DNA of 64,000 nt, from contig NZ_WKCB01000004.1 in assembly GCF_021606685.1 (NCBI RefSeq), positions 62,001 to 126,000 of the forward strand, read 5' to 3'. The position numbers and the translations under genes are program-made. This document shows positions 1 through 8,280 of this stretch, in pieces (position 1 is the first letter of the stretch; each line of letters begins with the position of its first letter). This DNA is from Pseudomonas syringae. Its GTDB lineage: Bacteria; Pseudomonadota; Gammaproteobacteria; Pseudomonadales; Pseudomonadaceae. The notes beneath the pieces were generated by a model. That model had not been told where the DNA came from, did no database searches, and was given only the letters and a program-made list of their open reading frames with translations.

Positions 1-2
1 TG

Positions 3-92
3 GGGGCTGCCATCGGGTTTACCGGCAGTGCACTCTCGGGGAACGTGCGCACTATTGCCGTGGGGTTGTATGAGGAGATGGGCGATGAATGA
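3..92 (+). CDS. C-terminal tail of an upstream gene (partial)
   Basis: Frame 3 is open from the window edge to a TGA at 90-92 and would encode the last 29 residues of a protein ending YEEMGDE. The frame overlaps the next start codon (ATG at 85) by 8 nt, the spacing expected for translationally coupled genes, and no other frame gives a convincing gene end here. The residues are too few to assign a family. The alternative is that this is non-coding and only looks open because it is short. Confidence 0.4.
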   Translation, partial: GAAIGFTGSALSGNVRTIAVGLYEEMGDE

Positions 93-534
93 GCTGCCCG
101 GCGTTCGCAGTTTCCTGGCGCAGTATTTTCCGGTCTTCATGGGCGCGATTTTCGCGGCGGTGTTCAGCCTGGTGTTTGCGGTGCCGCTGATATTCGACAG
201 TTATTTCCCAGGCTTGCCGCTGGACGACAACCTCAAATATTCCTTTTGGGGTGGCCTCGCGCTGACGTGGGGCATCGTGCAGTGCAATTTCATGATTGCG
301 CGCGGCCGCCCGCAGTGGGTATGGCCGCTGGTGATACTGCTCGCACTGTGTGTCCTGGCGGTGTTGCCCACTGTTGCGTTTGGCCCGCATTGGCTGTCCT
401 ACGGCTTGAGCCTGTTGTTCCCCCTGCTGGGGTTGCTGCTGCTCAACAGCAAGCGTCACCGCGAAATGCGCCAGAAACTGGTTGAAGTGCGGCGGCTGCG
501 CCAAGCCATCATCGCACCCCACAAAGCGCGCTAG
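85..534 (+). CDS. Small integral membrane protein, unknown function
   Basis: A 149-residue protein with about four hydrophobic segments (near residues 13-35, 50-68, 77-97 and 101-118) and a basic C-terminal tail rich in Arg and Lys, so it should sit in the inner membrane with a cytoplasmic tail. An ATG at 28 exists in frame, but the ATG at 85 has a GAGGAG ribosome site at 72-77 and begins MNELPGVRSF, so 85 is preferred. It overlaps the end of the preceding frame by 8 nt, which suggests the two are co-transcribed. I do not recognise the family. Confidence 0.6.
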   Translation: MNELPGVRSFLAQYFPVFMGAIFAAVFSLVFAVPLIFDSYFPGLPLDDNLKYSFWGGLALTWGIVQCNFMIARGRPQWVWPLVILLALCVLAVLPTVAFGPHWLSYGLSLLFPLLGLLLLNSKRHREMRQKLVEVRRLRQAIIAPHKAR

Positions 535-578
535 CTGGGTAGATTCACCACTGATCCTCACCTGCGCGCCACAAATAT

Positions 579-635
579 GTGCATCACTTGCACCGCGGCC
601 CCACCGTTCGCGTCGTTTTGGTGCTGTACTGCACC
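579..635. promoter_or_regulatory. Two palindromes upstream of a sigma-54 promoter
   Basis: GTGCATCACTTGCAC (579-593) is a palindrome with arms GTGCA/TGCAC. GGTGCTGTACTGCACC (620-635) is a 14-of-16 palindrome. They are centred about 42 bp apart and lie roughly 35-90 bp upstream of the -24/-12 element at 669-684, a usual place for activator sites. The arm order (GTGC...GCAC) is opposite to the classical NtrC site (GCAC...GTGC), so the protein is not identified. Confidence 0.35.
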
Positions 636-668
636 GGGTCTTACGATAAAGCGCAATGACCGCCGCTC

Positions 669-684
669 TGGCATAAGTCTTGCG
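669..684 (+). promoter_or_regulatory. Sigma-54 (-24/-12) promoter candidate for the transglutaminase operon
   Basis: TGGCATAAGTCTTGCG matches the RpoN consensus TGGCAC-N5-TTGCA at all but two positions and keeps the essential GG (670-671) and GC (682-683) exactly 10 nt apart. It lies 38 nt before the GTG start of the 722 gene, giving a predicted leader of about 27 nt that includes the AGGAGG ribosome site. Sigma-54 control would suggest regulation by nitrogen or another enhancer-binding activator. Confidence 0.6.
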
Positions 685-721
685 CGCTTTGTGCCCATGC
701 CCTGGCTCGCAGGAGGCCGCC

Positions 722-3700
722 GTGTCGATTCATGTCGCGTTGCACCACGTTACGCATTACCGCTATGACCGCGCTGTCGAACTCGGCCCACAGATTGTGC
801 GTTTGCGCCCGGCGGCCCACAGCCGCACGCGGATTTTGTCCTACGCGCTGAAAGTGCTGCCCGAGCAGCATTTCATCAATTGGCAACAGGACCCCCAGGG
901 CAACTACCTGGCGCGGCTGGTGTTCCCGGAAAAAACTGACGAACTGCGCATCGAAGTCGACTTGGTCGCCGAGATGGCGGTGTTCAACCCGTTCGACTTT
1001 TTCCTTGAGCCCTACGCTGAAAAAATTCCCTTCAGCTACGCCGCCGATGAGCAGCGCGAGCTGGCGCCGTACCTCGAAACCCTGCCGCTGACGCCGAGGT
1101 TTGCCGCCTACCTGGCCGGTATCGACCGTACGCCGTTGCCCGCTGTGGATTTTCTGGTCGGCCTCAACCAGCGCCTGGCGGCTGATATCGGCTACCTGAT
1201 CCGCATGGAACCCGGCGTGCAAACCCCGGAATTCACTCTGGAAAACGCCTCCGGCTCCTGCCGCGATTCGGCCTGGCTGCTGGTGCAACTGCTGCGCAAC
1301 CTCGGCTTGGCCGCGCGGTTTGTGTCCGGTTACCTGATCCAGCTGACCGCCGATGTCAAAGCCCTCGATGGCCCGTCCGGCACCGAGGTGGACTTCACCG
1401 ACTTGCACGCCTGGTGTGAGGTGTACTTGCCCGGCGCGGGCTGGATCGGCCTGGATGCCACCTCTGGGCTGTTCGCCGGTGAAGGGCATATCCCGTTGGC
1501 CTGTAGCCCCGATCCATCGTCCGCCGCGCCGATCAGTGGGTTGGTTGAACCCTGCGAGTGCGAATTCACCCACGAAATGTCGGTAGAGCGGATTTGGGAA
1601 GCCCCGCGGGTGACCAAGCCCTACACCGAAGAGCAATGGCTGGCGATCCAGGCCCTGGGCCGGCAGATCGACGGCGACCTGCTCAAGCACGACGTGCGCC
1701 TGACCATGGGCGGCGAACCGACTTTTGTGTCCATCGACGACCCCGACGGCGCCGAGTGGAACACTGCTGCGCTGGGGCCGGACAAGCGCCGCCTGTCTGC
1801 CGAGCTGTTCCAGCGCATGCGCAACCACTACGCGCCCCAGGGGCTGGTGCATTTTGGCCAGGGCAAGTGGTACCCCGGCGAGCAGCTGCCGCGCTGGTCG
1901 CTCAATTGCTACTGGCGCCGTGATGGGGTGCCGATCTGGCACAACAGCGCGCTGATCGCCGACGAGCAGCAGGACTACGGCGCCGATGGCGTGCTGGCCG
2001 GGCGCTTTCTGGCCAGCGTGGCCGAGCGCCTCAAGCTGCCGGCGCGCTTTGTGTTCCCGGCCTTCGAAGACAATTTCTACTACCTGTGGCGCGAAGGTGC
2101 GCTGCCGCACAACGTCACTGCCCAGGACTCGCGCCTGAGCGACGACCTGGAGCGCGAACGCCTGCGCAAAGTGTTCAGCCAGGGCCTGGATAAAGTCATC
2201 GGCCAAGTGCTGCCGCTGGCGCGCACCGCCGCCAATGATCGCTGGCAGAGCGGGCGCTGGTACCTGCGCGACAACCATTGCCGCCTGGTGCCGGGGGATT
2301 CTGCGCTGGGCTATCGCCTGCCATTGGCCTCGCAGCCTTGGGTGACGGCGGCGGAGTACCCGTTTGTGCATCCGACTGACCCTAACCAGGATCAGCCCGA
2401 ACTGCCGAGCACTTCCCAACTGCAAAGCCACGGCGAGCCTGCGCCGGTGGATGAACGCGTGCCCAAGGTGGACGAATCCGCCGACTGGCTGACCCGCACC
2501 GCGCTGTGCGCCGAGGCGCGGGAAGGCCGCCTCTACCTGTTCATGCCGCCCCTGGAGCGCGTCGAAGACTACCTGGAGCTGGTGGCCGCCATCGAGGCGA
2601 GCGCCGAAGAGCTGCACTGTCCGGTCCTGCTGGAAGGCTACGAGCCCCCGGCGGATACGCGCTTGAGCAACTTCCGAGTCACGCCCGACCCGGGTGTGAT
2701 CGAGGTCAACGTGCAGCCGTCCGCCACCTGGGACGAGTTGGTGGAGCGCACCGAGTTTCTCTACGAAGAGGCGCGGCAAACCCGCCTGACCACTGAGAAG
2801 TTCATGATCGACGGCCGCCACACCGGCACCGGCGGCGGTAACCACTTTGTGCTGGGCGGCGCCACGCCCAAGGATTCGCCGTTCCTGCGCCGGCCAGACC
2901 TGCTGCGCAGCCTGATCAGCTATTGGCATAACCACCCGTCGCTGTCGTACCTGTTTTCCGGCCTGTTTATTGGCCCGACCTCCCAGGCGCCACGGGTGGA
3001 CGAAGCGCGCAACGATGCGCTGTACGAGCTGGAAATTGCCTTCGCGCAAATGCCCGCGCCCGGTGAAGACTGCCCGCCGTGGCTGGTCGACCGCCTGCTG
3101 CGCAACCTGCTGATCGACGTGACCGGCAACACCCATCGCGCCGAATTCTGCATCGACAAACTCTACTCACCCGACGGCGCCACGGGCCGCCTGGGCTTGC
3201 TGGAATTGCGCGCGTTTGAAATGCCGCCCCATGCGCGCATGAGCCTGACCCAGCAATTGCTGTTGCGCGCCTTGGTCGCGCGTTTCTGGCGTGAGCCTTA
3301 CGCGCCGCCGAAACTGGCGCGCTGGGGCACCGAGCTGCATGATCGTTTCTTGTTGCCGCACGTTATCGAGCAGGACTTCGCTGACGTGATCGTCGAGTTG
3401 AATGCCGCCGGCTACCCGCTGCGCGCTGAATGGTTCGCCGCGCACCTGGAGTTTCGTTTTCCCAAGGTCGGCGACTACGCGGTCAGCGGGATCGAACTGG
3501 AGCTGCGCCAAGCCCTGGAGCCCTGGCATGTGTTGGGCGAGGAAGGTGCCGTGGGCGGCACGGTGCGTTATGTGGACTCATCCCTGGAGCGCTTGCAGGT
3601 CAAGTTGAGCGGCCTGCCGCCGCAGCGTTATCTGTTGACCTGCAACGGCATCCCGGTGCCTTTGCAGCCCACGGGCCGAGTCGGTGAGTTCGTCGCCGGC

Positions 3701-4012
3701 GTGCGTTACCGCGCGTGGCAACCGGCCAACTGCCTGCAACCGACCATCGCGGTGCATGCACCGTTGGTGTTCGACCTGTTGGACACTTGGATGCAGCGCT
3801 CGCTGGGCGGCTGCCAGTACCATGTCGCGCACCCGGGCGGGCGTAATTACGACAGCCTGCCGGTGAATGCCAACGAGGCCGAGAGCCGGCGGATGGCGCG
3901 GTTTTTCCGCTTGGGGCATAGCCCAGGCAACCCGCCGGTCCCGCCTGTGGGGACAAACGACGAATGGCAGATGACCCTGGACCTGCGACGCTTCCCCAAT
4001 AAAAATGACTAA
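722..4012 (+). CDS. Large transglutaminase-like protein (transglutaminase core plus DUF2126)
   Basis: A 1096-residue protein. The N-terminal third is a bacterial transglutaminase-like domain: a beta-rich lead beginning SIHVALHHVTHYRYD, then Cys180 in GSCRDSAWLL, His229 in DLHAWCEVY and Asp245 in GLDATSG as the papain-like triad. The remaining ~750 residues match the DUF2126 region that accompanies this domain in proteobacteria. The substrate is unknown; such proteins may act on peptides or gamma-glutamyl bonds. The GTG at 722 is chosen because AGGAGG sits 5 nt upstream; the in-frame start at 680 lies inside the promoter. It is first of a three-gene operon with the ATP-grasp/alpha-E protein and a second transglutaminase, a conserved grouping thought to make and process an unknown peptide. 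A long antisense open frame is a high-G+C shadow. Confidence 0.88.
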   Translation: MSIHVALHHVTHYRYDRAVELGPQIVRLRPAAHSRTRILSYALKVLPEQHFINWQQDPQGNYLARLVFPEKTDELRIEVDLVAEMAVFNPFDFFLEPYAEKIPFSYAADEQRELAPYLETLPLTPRFAAYLAGIDRTPLPAVDFLVGLNQRLAADIGYLIRMEPGVQTPEFTLENASGSCRDSAWLLVQLLRNLGLAARFVSGYLIQLTADVKALDGPSGTEVDFTDLHAWCEVYLPGAGWIGLDATSGLFAGEGHIPLACSPDPSSAAPISGLVEPCECEFTHEMSVERIWEAPRVTKPYTEEQWLAIQALGRQIDGDLLKHDVRLTMGGEPTFVSIDDPDGAEWNTAALGPDKRRLSAELFQRMRNHYAPQGLVHFGQGKWYPGEQLPRWSLNCYWRRDGVPIWHNSALIADEQQDYGADGVLAGRFLASVAERLKLPARFVFPAFEDNFYYLWREGALPHNVTAQDSRLSDDLERERLRKVFSQGLDKVIGQVLPLARTAANDRWQSGRWYLRDNHCRLVPGDSALGYRLPLASQPWVTAAEYPFVHPTDPNQDQPELPSTSQLQSHGEPAPVDERVPKVDESADWLTRTALCAEAREGRLYLFMPPLERVEDYLELVAAIEASAEELHCPVLLEGYEPPADTRLSNFRVTPDPGVIEVNVQPSATWDELVERTEFLYEEARQTRLTTEKFMIDGRHTGTGGGNHFVLGGATPKDSPFLRRPDLLRSLISYWHNHPSLSYLFSGLFIGPTSQAPRVDEARNDALYELEIAFAQMPAPGEDCPPWLVDRLLRNLLIDVTGNTHRAEFCIDKLYSPDGATGRLGLLELRAFEMPPHARMSLTQQLLLRALVARFWREPYAPPKLARWGTELHDRFLLPHVIEQDFADVIVELNAAGYPLRAEWFAAHLEFRFPKVGDYAVSGIELELRQALEPWHVLGEEGAVGGTVRYVDSSLERLQVKLSGLPPQRYLLTCNGIPVPLQPTGRVGEFVAGVRYRAWQPANCLQPTIAVHAPLVFDLLDTWMQRSLGGCQYHVAHPGGRNYDSLPVNANEAESRRMARFFRLGHSPGNPPVPPVGTNDEWQMTLDLRRFPNKND

Positions 4013-4041
4013 GCGCGACCCATGTGCAAGGGAAGTGCTTT

Positions 4042-4134
4042 TGTGGCGAGCGGGCTGGCCCGCGTGGGGCCGCGCAGCGGCCCCAAAAAATGGGAGCGCT
4101 GCGCACTCCAGCGCGGGCAAGCCCGCTCGCCACA
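4042..4134. repeat. REP hairpin, GTGGCGAGCGGGCT type
   Basis: Inverted arms TGTGGCGAGCGGGCTGGCCC and its near complement at 4110-4134 flank an inner GGGGCCGC/GCGGCCCC stem. It lies in the 194-bp gap between the first two genes of the transglutaminase operon, so the transcript would carry a long hairpin there. Confidence 0.8.
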
Positions 4135-4206
4135 GGTGTTTTCATCCACATCGGATTGCAGTGAATTTGATTTAAACTGACTCCCCTTGCCTCTGCCGAG
4201 CGTTCC

Positions 4207-6693
4207 ATGCCCGACTTGCTCGACCGTTACCCGCTGACTGCGGGCACTTATCACGAACTGCTCGATGACAGTGGAGCGGTGCGTGCCCATTGGCGGCGCC
4301 TGCTCGACCACCTGCAGCGCAGCACGCCGGCGCAATTGGCTCAGCGCCAGGCGTTGCTGACCCGGCAAATCCAGGAAAACGGTGTGACCTATAACGTCTA
4401 CGCCGACCCCAAGGGCGCGGATCGCCCGTGGGAACTGGACCTGCTGCCCCATGTGCTGGCTGCCGATGAATGGCAGCACCTGTCGGCGGGTATCGCCCAG
4501 CGAGCGCGCCTGCTCAATGCGGTGCTGGCCGATCTGTACGGCCCGCAACGCTTGATCAAAGAGGGGTTGCTGCCCGCTGAGCTGGTGTTCGGGCATAACA
4601 ACTTCCTGTGGCCGTGCCAGGGCATCCAGCCGCCGGATGGGACTTTCCTGCACCTGTATGCCGTGGACCTGGCGCGTACGCCGGATGGCCGCTGGTGGGT
4701 GACTGCCGACCGTACCCAGGCGCCGTCGGGCGCAGGTTATGCGTTGGAAAACCGCACCATCGTGTCCCGTGCTTTCCCGGACCTGTACCGCGATCTGCAG
4801 GTGCAGCACCTCACCGGTTTTTTCCGCACGCTTCAGGAAACCCTCGCGCGCCAGGCGCCCGGCGATGACCAACCGCCGCTGATCGTGCTGCTCACGCCGG
4901 GGCGTTTCAACGAAAGCTATTTCGAACACCTTTACCTCGCGCGCCAGCTCGGTTACCCGTTGGTGGAAGGCGGCGACCTCACCGTGCGCGACAGCACCGT
5001 GTTCCTGAAAACCCTCAGCGGCCTGCGCCGGGTGCACGCGATCATGCGCCGCCTGGACGACGACTTTTGCGACCCGCTGGAGCTGCGCACCGACTCGGCC
5101 CTGGGTGTGCCCGGCCTGCTCGGCGCCGTGCGCCAAGGCAATGTGCTGGTGGCCAATGCACTGGGCAGCGGCGTGCTCGAATCGCCCGGCTTGCTGGGCT
5201 TCCTGCCCAAGATCAATGAGTTTTTATTTGGCGAAGCGCTGATCCTGCCGTCCATCGCCACGTGGTGGTGCGGTGAGGCGCCGGTGCTGGCCGAGGCCCT
5301 GGAAAAACTGCCCGAGTTGCTGATCAAGCCGGCGTTCCCCTCGCAAAGTTTTACCCCGGTGTTCGGGCGTGACTTGAACGACGCGCAACGCCAGGCCCTC
5401 GCTGACCGCATGCGCGCGCGGCCTTACGCGTATGTCGCCCAGGAGTTGGCGCAGCTGTCCCAGGCGCCGGTGTGGCACACGGTGGATGACCACTTGCAAC
5501 ACCGCGCCATCGGTATGCGCGTCTATGCCGTGGCCGGTGGCGATGGCTATCGCGTATTGCCCGGCGGGCTGACCCGCGTGGCCGCGGAAGCCGATGCCGA
5601 GGTGGTGTCGATGCAGCGCGGCGGTGCCAGCAAAGACACCTGGGTGCTCGGCGAGCGTGCTGCCGGTGGTGAGCATTGGCGTGCGCAACGGGCGATTGGC
5701 GCCCATGATCTGGTGCGCCGCGACCCCTATTTGCCATCGCGCGTGGTGGAAAACCTGTTCTGGTTTGGCCGTTATTGCGAGCGCTGCGATGACAGCGCGC
5801 GCTGGTTGCGTATCGTGCTCGCGCGCTACGTCGACGGCGACGATCCGCTGGCGTTGCAGGCGGCGGTCGAACTGGGGGAAAACCTGCGCCTGTTGCCGGA
5901 GGAGGGCGAGCTGCCCGAACGGTTGCTGGCAGCCTTGCTGGGCGATGACTGGCCATCGAGCCTGCGTGCCAACTTGCAGCGCTTGCAGTGGGCGGCGTCC
6001 CAGGTGCGCGGCAAGTTGTCCCGCGAGAACTGGCAGGCGTTGGTTGAGTTGCAACGCGAAGCCATGGAGCTGGAAAGCGAGGCGCCGGATTTTGGCGAGC
6101 TGCTGGACTTCCTCAACCGCTTGGTGATGTCACTGGCGGCGTTGTCCGGGTTTGCCCTGGACGACATGACCCGCGACGAAGGCTGGCGCTTCCTGATGAT
6201 GGGCCGGCGCATCGAGCGCCTGCAGTTTCTCAGCAGCAGCCTGGCGGCGTTCCTGCGGGGTGTGGCGGTGTTCGATCAGGCCGGGCTGGAGTGGTTGCTG
6301 GAACTGGGCAACAGCAGCATCACCTATCGCTCACGCTACCTCGCGGTGCCGCAACTGATTCCGGTACTCGACCTGTTGCTGCTGGATGAGCAGAACCCCC
6401 ACGCCGTGCTGTTCCAGCTGAAACTGGTGAGCCGCACCCTGCGTCGCCTCAACGACGACTTTGGCGTACCGCGCGAAACGGGGCTGGCACCGCTGGTGGA
6501 GCGCTTGGCGCGTTTCGACCTGGGGTGCCTGGAGAACCCGTTGTTTGGCGAAACCAGCGTGCGTGCGGCCTTGGACGGCCTGGCTGACCTGCTGCAAGCA
6601 GTCGCCGATGAAAGCGGGCAGGTCTCGGACCGCCTGGCGTTGCGCCATTTTGCCCATGTGGATGATGTCAGCCAGCAAACGGTGTCGGTGTAA
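4207..6693 (+). CDS. Circularly permuted ATP-grasp protein fused to alpha-E domain
   Basis: An 828-residue protein. Residues ~1-480 resemble the circularly permuted type 2 ATP-grasp family (DUF404/DUF407), with conserved GHNNFLWPCQG and ENRTIVSRAFP stretches. Residues ~500-828 form the alpha-helical alpha-E (DUF403) domain, starting near LPSRVVENLFWFGRYCERCD. ATP-grasp enzymes join a carboxylate to an amine using ATP, so this is a probable peptide- or amide-forming enzyme of unknown substrate. In other bacteria the two domains are often separate adjacent genes; here they are one chain. The stop overlaps the next ATG by one base (TAATG), so it is coupled to the following transglutaminase. The ribosome site before the ATG at 4207 is weak. 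Confidence 0.88.
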   Translation: MPDLLDRYPLTAGTYHELLDDSGAVRAHWRRLLDHLQRSTPAQLAQRQALLTRQIQENGVTYNVYADPKGADRPWELDLLPHVLAADEWQHLSAGIAQRARLLNAVLADLYGPQRLIKEGLLPAELVFGHNNFLWPCQGIQPPDGTFLHLYAVDLARTPDGRWWVTADRTQAPSGAGYALENRTIVSRAFPDLYRDLQVQHLTGFFRTLQETLARQAPGDDQPPLIVLLTPGRFNESYFEHLYLARQLGYPLVEGGDLTVRDSTVFLKTLSGLRRVHAIMRRLDDDFCDPLELRTDSALGVPGLLGAVRQGNVLVANALGSGVLESPGLLGFLPKINEFLFGEALILPSIATWWCGEAPVLAEALEKLPELLIKPAFPSQSFTPVFGRDLNDAQRQALADRMRARPYAYVAQELAQLSQAPVWHTVDDHLQHRAIGMRVYAVAGGDGYRVLPGGLTRVAAEADAEVVSMQRGGASKDTWVLGERAAGGEHWRAQRAIGAHDLVRRDPYLPSRVVENLFWFGRYCERCDDSARWLRIVLARYVDGDDPLALQAAVELGENLRLLPEEGELPERLLAALLGDDWPSSLRANLQRLQWAASQVRGKLSRENWQALVELQREAMELESEAPDFGELLDFLNRLVMSLAALSGFALDDMTRDEGWRFLMMGRRIERLQFLSSSLAAFLRGVAVFDQAGLEWLLELGNSSITYRSRYLAVPQLIPVLDLLLLDEQNPHAVLFQLKLVSRTLRRLNDDFGVPRETGLAPLVERLARFDLGCLENPLFGETSVRAALDGLADLLQAVADESGQVSDRLALRHFAHVDDVSQQTVSV

Positions 6694-7583
6694 TGAGCGC
6701 GCGTTATCAGATTTTTCACGATACCCACTACCACTACGACAGTCCGGTGTCCCTGGCCCAGCAACTGGCGCACCTGTGGCCCCGGCCGTGTGCCTGGCAG
6801 CGTTGCACCTGGCAGCAGCTGGACATCAGCCCCGAGCCTACTGCGCGTCGCGATGAGCTGGACGTGTTCGGCAACCCGATCACACGCCTGGCGTTCGAGC
6901 GGCCGCACGACGAACTGCTGGTGAATGCCGGACTGACCGTGGAAGTGCTGGCGCGGCCAGTGCTGGACTTCCAGCAATCGTCGCCCTGGGACCAGACCCG
7001 AGACAGCCTGACCTACAGCAGCCAGCCACTGTCACTGGACATGATCGAAGCCTGCCGCTATCGCTTCGAATCGCCCTACGTGCACCTGAAAAAAACCTTC
7101 GTCGAGTTCTCCGAAAGTTGCTTCCCCCCCGGCCTGCCCTTGCTGCTGGGTGTGCAGGCCTTGATGGAAAAAATCTTCAGCGAATTCACCTTCGATGCCG
7201 AAGCCACCCAGGTCGCCACGCCGCTGGTGGAAGTGCTGGAGCGCCGTCGCGGCGTGTGTCAGGACTTCGCCCACCTGATGCTCGCCTGCCTGCGCTCGCG
7301 GGGCCTGGCGGCGCGCTATATCAGCGGCTACCTGCTGACCCAGCCGCCGCCCGGCCAGCCACGCCTGATCGGCGCCGATGCCTCCCACGCGTGGGTCTCG
7401 GTGTATTGCCCGGTATCGGGTTGGGTGGATTTTGATCCGACGAACAATGTGCAGCCGGCACTGGAGCACATCACCCTGGCCTGGGGCCGGGATTTCTCTG
7501 ATGTGTCGCCGTTGCGGGGGGTGATTCTGGGGGGAGGGAGCCATGACCCGGAGGTGCGGGTGACGGTGATGCCGCTGGAGTGA
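6693..7583 (+). CDS. Transglutaminase family protein
   Basis: A 296-residue protein. A bacterial transglutaminase N-terminal region (YQIFHDTHYHYDSPV) is followed by a transglutaminase core with Cys189 in GVCQDFAHLM, His in DASHAWVSVY and Asp in WVDFDPTNN. Together they form the Cys-His-Asp triad of transglutaminase-like cysteine peptidases and transferases. No signal peptide is seen, so the product is probably cytoplasmic. It is the third gene of the operon and shares one base with the stop of the ATP-grasp gene. The pairing with an ATP-grasp/alpha-E ligase suggests one enzyme builds and another cleaves or transfers a peptide-like bond; this is inference. Confidence 0.87.
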   Translation: MSARYQIFHDTHYHYDSPVSLAQQLAHLWPRPCAWQRCTWQQLDISPEPTARRDELDVFGNPITRLAFERPHDELLVNAGLTVEVLARPVLDFQQSSPWDQTRDSLTYSSQPLSLDMIEACRYRFESPYVHLKKTFVEFSESCFPPGLPLLLGVQALMEKIFSEFTFDAEATQVATPLVEVLERRRGVCQDFAHLMLACLRSRGLAARYISGYLLTQPPPGQPRLIGADASHAWVSVYCPVSGWVDFDPTNNVQPALEHITLAWGRDFSDVSPLRGVILGGGSHDPEVRVTVMPLE

Positions 7584-7595
7584 TTGCCGGTCTTA

Positions 7596-7832
7596 CTGTC
7601 GTAAGCAGGCTTTGTGGCAACCCGGCTTGTAGTGGCAAGCCGGCGTGCTATGGCAAGCAGGCTTGCTGTGGCGAGCGGGCTTGCCCGCGTTGGGCTGCGC
7701 AGCAGCCCCTATAACCGATTCAACGATCTTTCTGAAGCACCACGGGCATCGATCGGGGCCGCTTCGCGACCCAACGCGGGCAAGCCCGCTCGCCACAACA
7801 CGCCCGCTCGCCACGACAAATCCGTTCGCCAC
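7596..7832. repeat. REP element expanded into 18-bp tandem ladders on both arms
   Basis: GTGGCAAGCxGGCTTGCT-like units start at 7614, 7632, 7650 and 7668, exactly 18 bp apart, with a fifth degenerate copy near 7596. On the right arm, complementary units end at 7796, 7814 and 7832, again every 18 bp. The outermost units are the most divergent and the innermost pair is a standard REP (GTGGCGAGCGGGCTTGCC). A shorter hairpin region lies between the ladders. It fills the gap between convergent genes. Confidence 0.8.
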
Positions 7833-7849
7833 AGGGTGGGAACGGTCAG

Positions 7850-8032
7850 TTATTCAGCCGGATCTTTTGGTGTTTCGGTCTCGTCGCTCGTTACTTCACC
7901 ATCGGCATCCGGGTTCAGTGCGCCCGCTTCTTCGTCTGCAGCGGCTTTCTTGCGTTGCAGTTTTTCCTCTTTCTTCTGTTCCTTGGCCAGGTCTCTCTGA
8001 CGTTTGGCGAAGGAGTAATTAGGTTTGGCCAT
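7850..8032 (-). CDS. Small highly charged protein, unknown function
   Basis: A 60-residue protein. The N-terminal half is basic (MAKPNYSFAKRQRDLAKEQK, then Lys/Glu/Arg-rich helix) and the C-terminal half is acidic (EEAGALNPDADGEVTSDE). There is no membrane segment or signal. The ATG at 8032 lies behind a weak GAGGAT-like ribosome site. Short proteins beginning MAKPNYSF are, from memory, widespread in Pseudomonas and annotated as hypothetical. The basic helix could bind nucleic acid or ribosomes, but nothing here shows it. Its start lies 87 bp downstream of a possible 18-residue ORF on the same strand. Confidence 0.75.
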   Translation of the reverse strand: MAKPNYSFAKRQRDLAKEQKKEEKLQRKKAAADEEAGALNPDADGEVTSDETETPKDPAE

Positions 8033-8119
8033 GGGCGATCCTCTAGGGTCGAAGGTGAGGGTGGCGGCGCGCAGCTGCCTTGGGTCGCTATGGTAGCAGC
8101 TTAGCAGCGCGCTTGGCCT

Positions 8120-8176
8120 TCACTTACCGCAGGCGTACGCGGCCAGCAGGCCGTTGAAGAATTGATTGAAGTGCAT
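8120..8176 (-). CDS. Possible 18-residue peptide gene
   Basis: On the minus strand, ATG at 8174-8176 opens a 19-codon frame ending in TGA (8120-8122). It has a strong GGAGG ribosome site (complement of 8184-8188) at an ideal 7-nt spacing. The peptide is MHFNQFFNGLLAAYACGK: amphipathic, with one Cys and a short hydrophobic core. It lies upstream of the 60-residue gene on the same strand, so it could be a leader peptide or an independent small protein. Such short frames do arise by chance; the ribosome site is the main support. Confidence 0.4.
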   Translation of the reverse strand: MHFNQFFNGLLAAYACGK

Positions 8177-8266
8177 GGCAGAGCCTCCGATGGGTGATGG
8201 GCCGATCATAGGCGGGTCGTCGTACTTTGGCTGGTAGATTGTGTTGATCAGTCTGATAGCCTAAAG

Positions 8267-8276
8267 TTGTATACAA
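8267..8276. promoter_or_regulatory. GntR-like operator palindrome
   Basis: TTGTATACAA is a perfect 10-bp palindrome of the type bound by GntR-family regulators, 4 bp upstream of the ANR-like box and 87 bp upstream of the azurin start codon. No GntR gene is in the window, so the cognate protein is unknown. Confidence 0.35.
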
Positions 8277-8280
8277 TCTG

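Noticed and set aside
579..635. NtrC binding sites upstream of the transglutaminase operon
   Set aside because: The arms run GTGC...GCAC, the reverse of the NtrC consensus GCAC...GTGC, so I report palindromes but do not assign NtrC.
641..3136. 831-codon open frame on the minus strand
   Set aside because: It lies fully antisense to the transglutaminase gene, whose residues and motifs are intact. Long antisense frames are expected in high-G+C codon usage; its translation is Gln/His/Arg-rich and low in family features.
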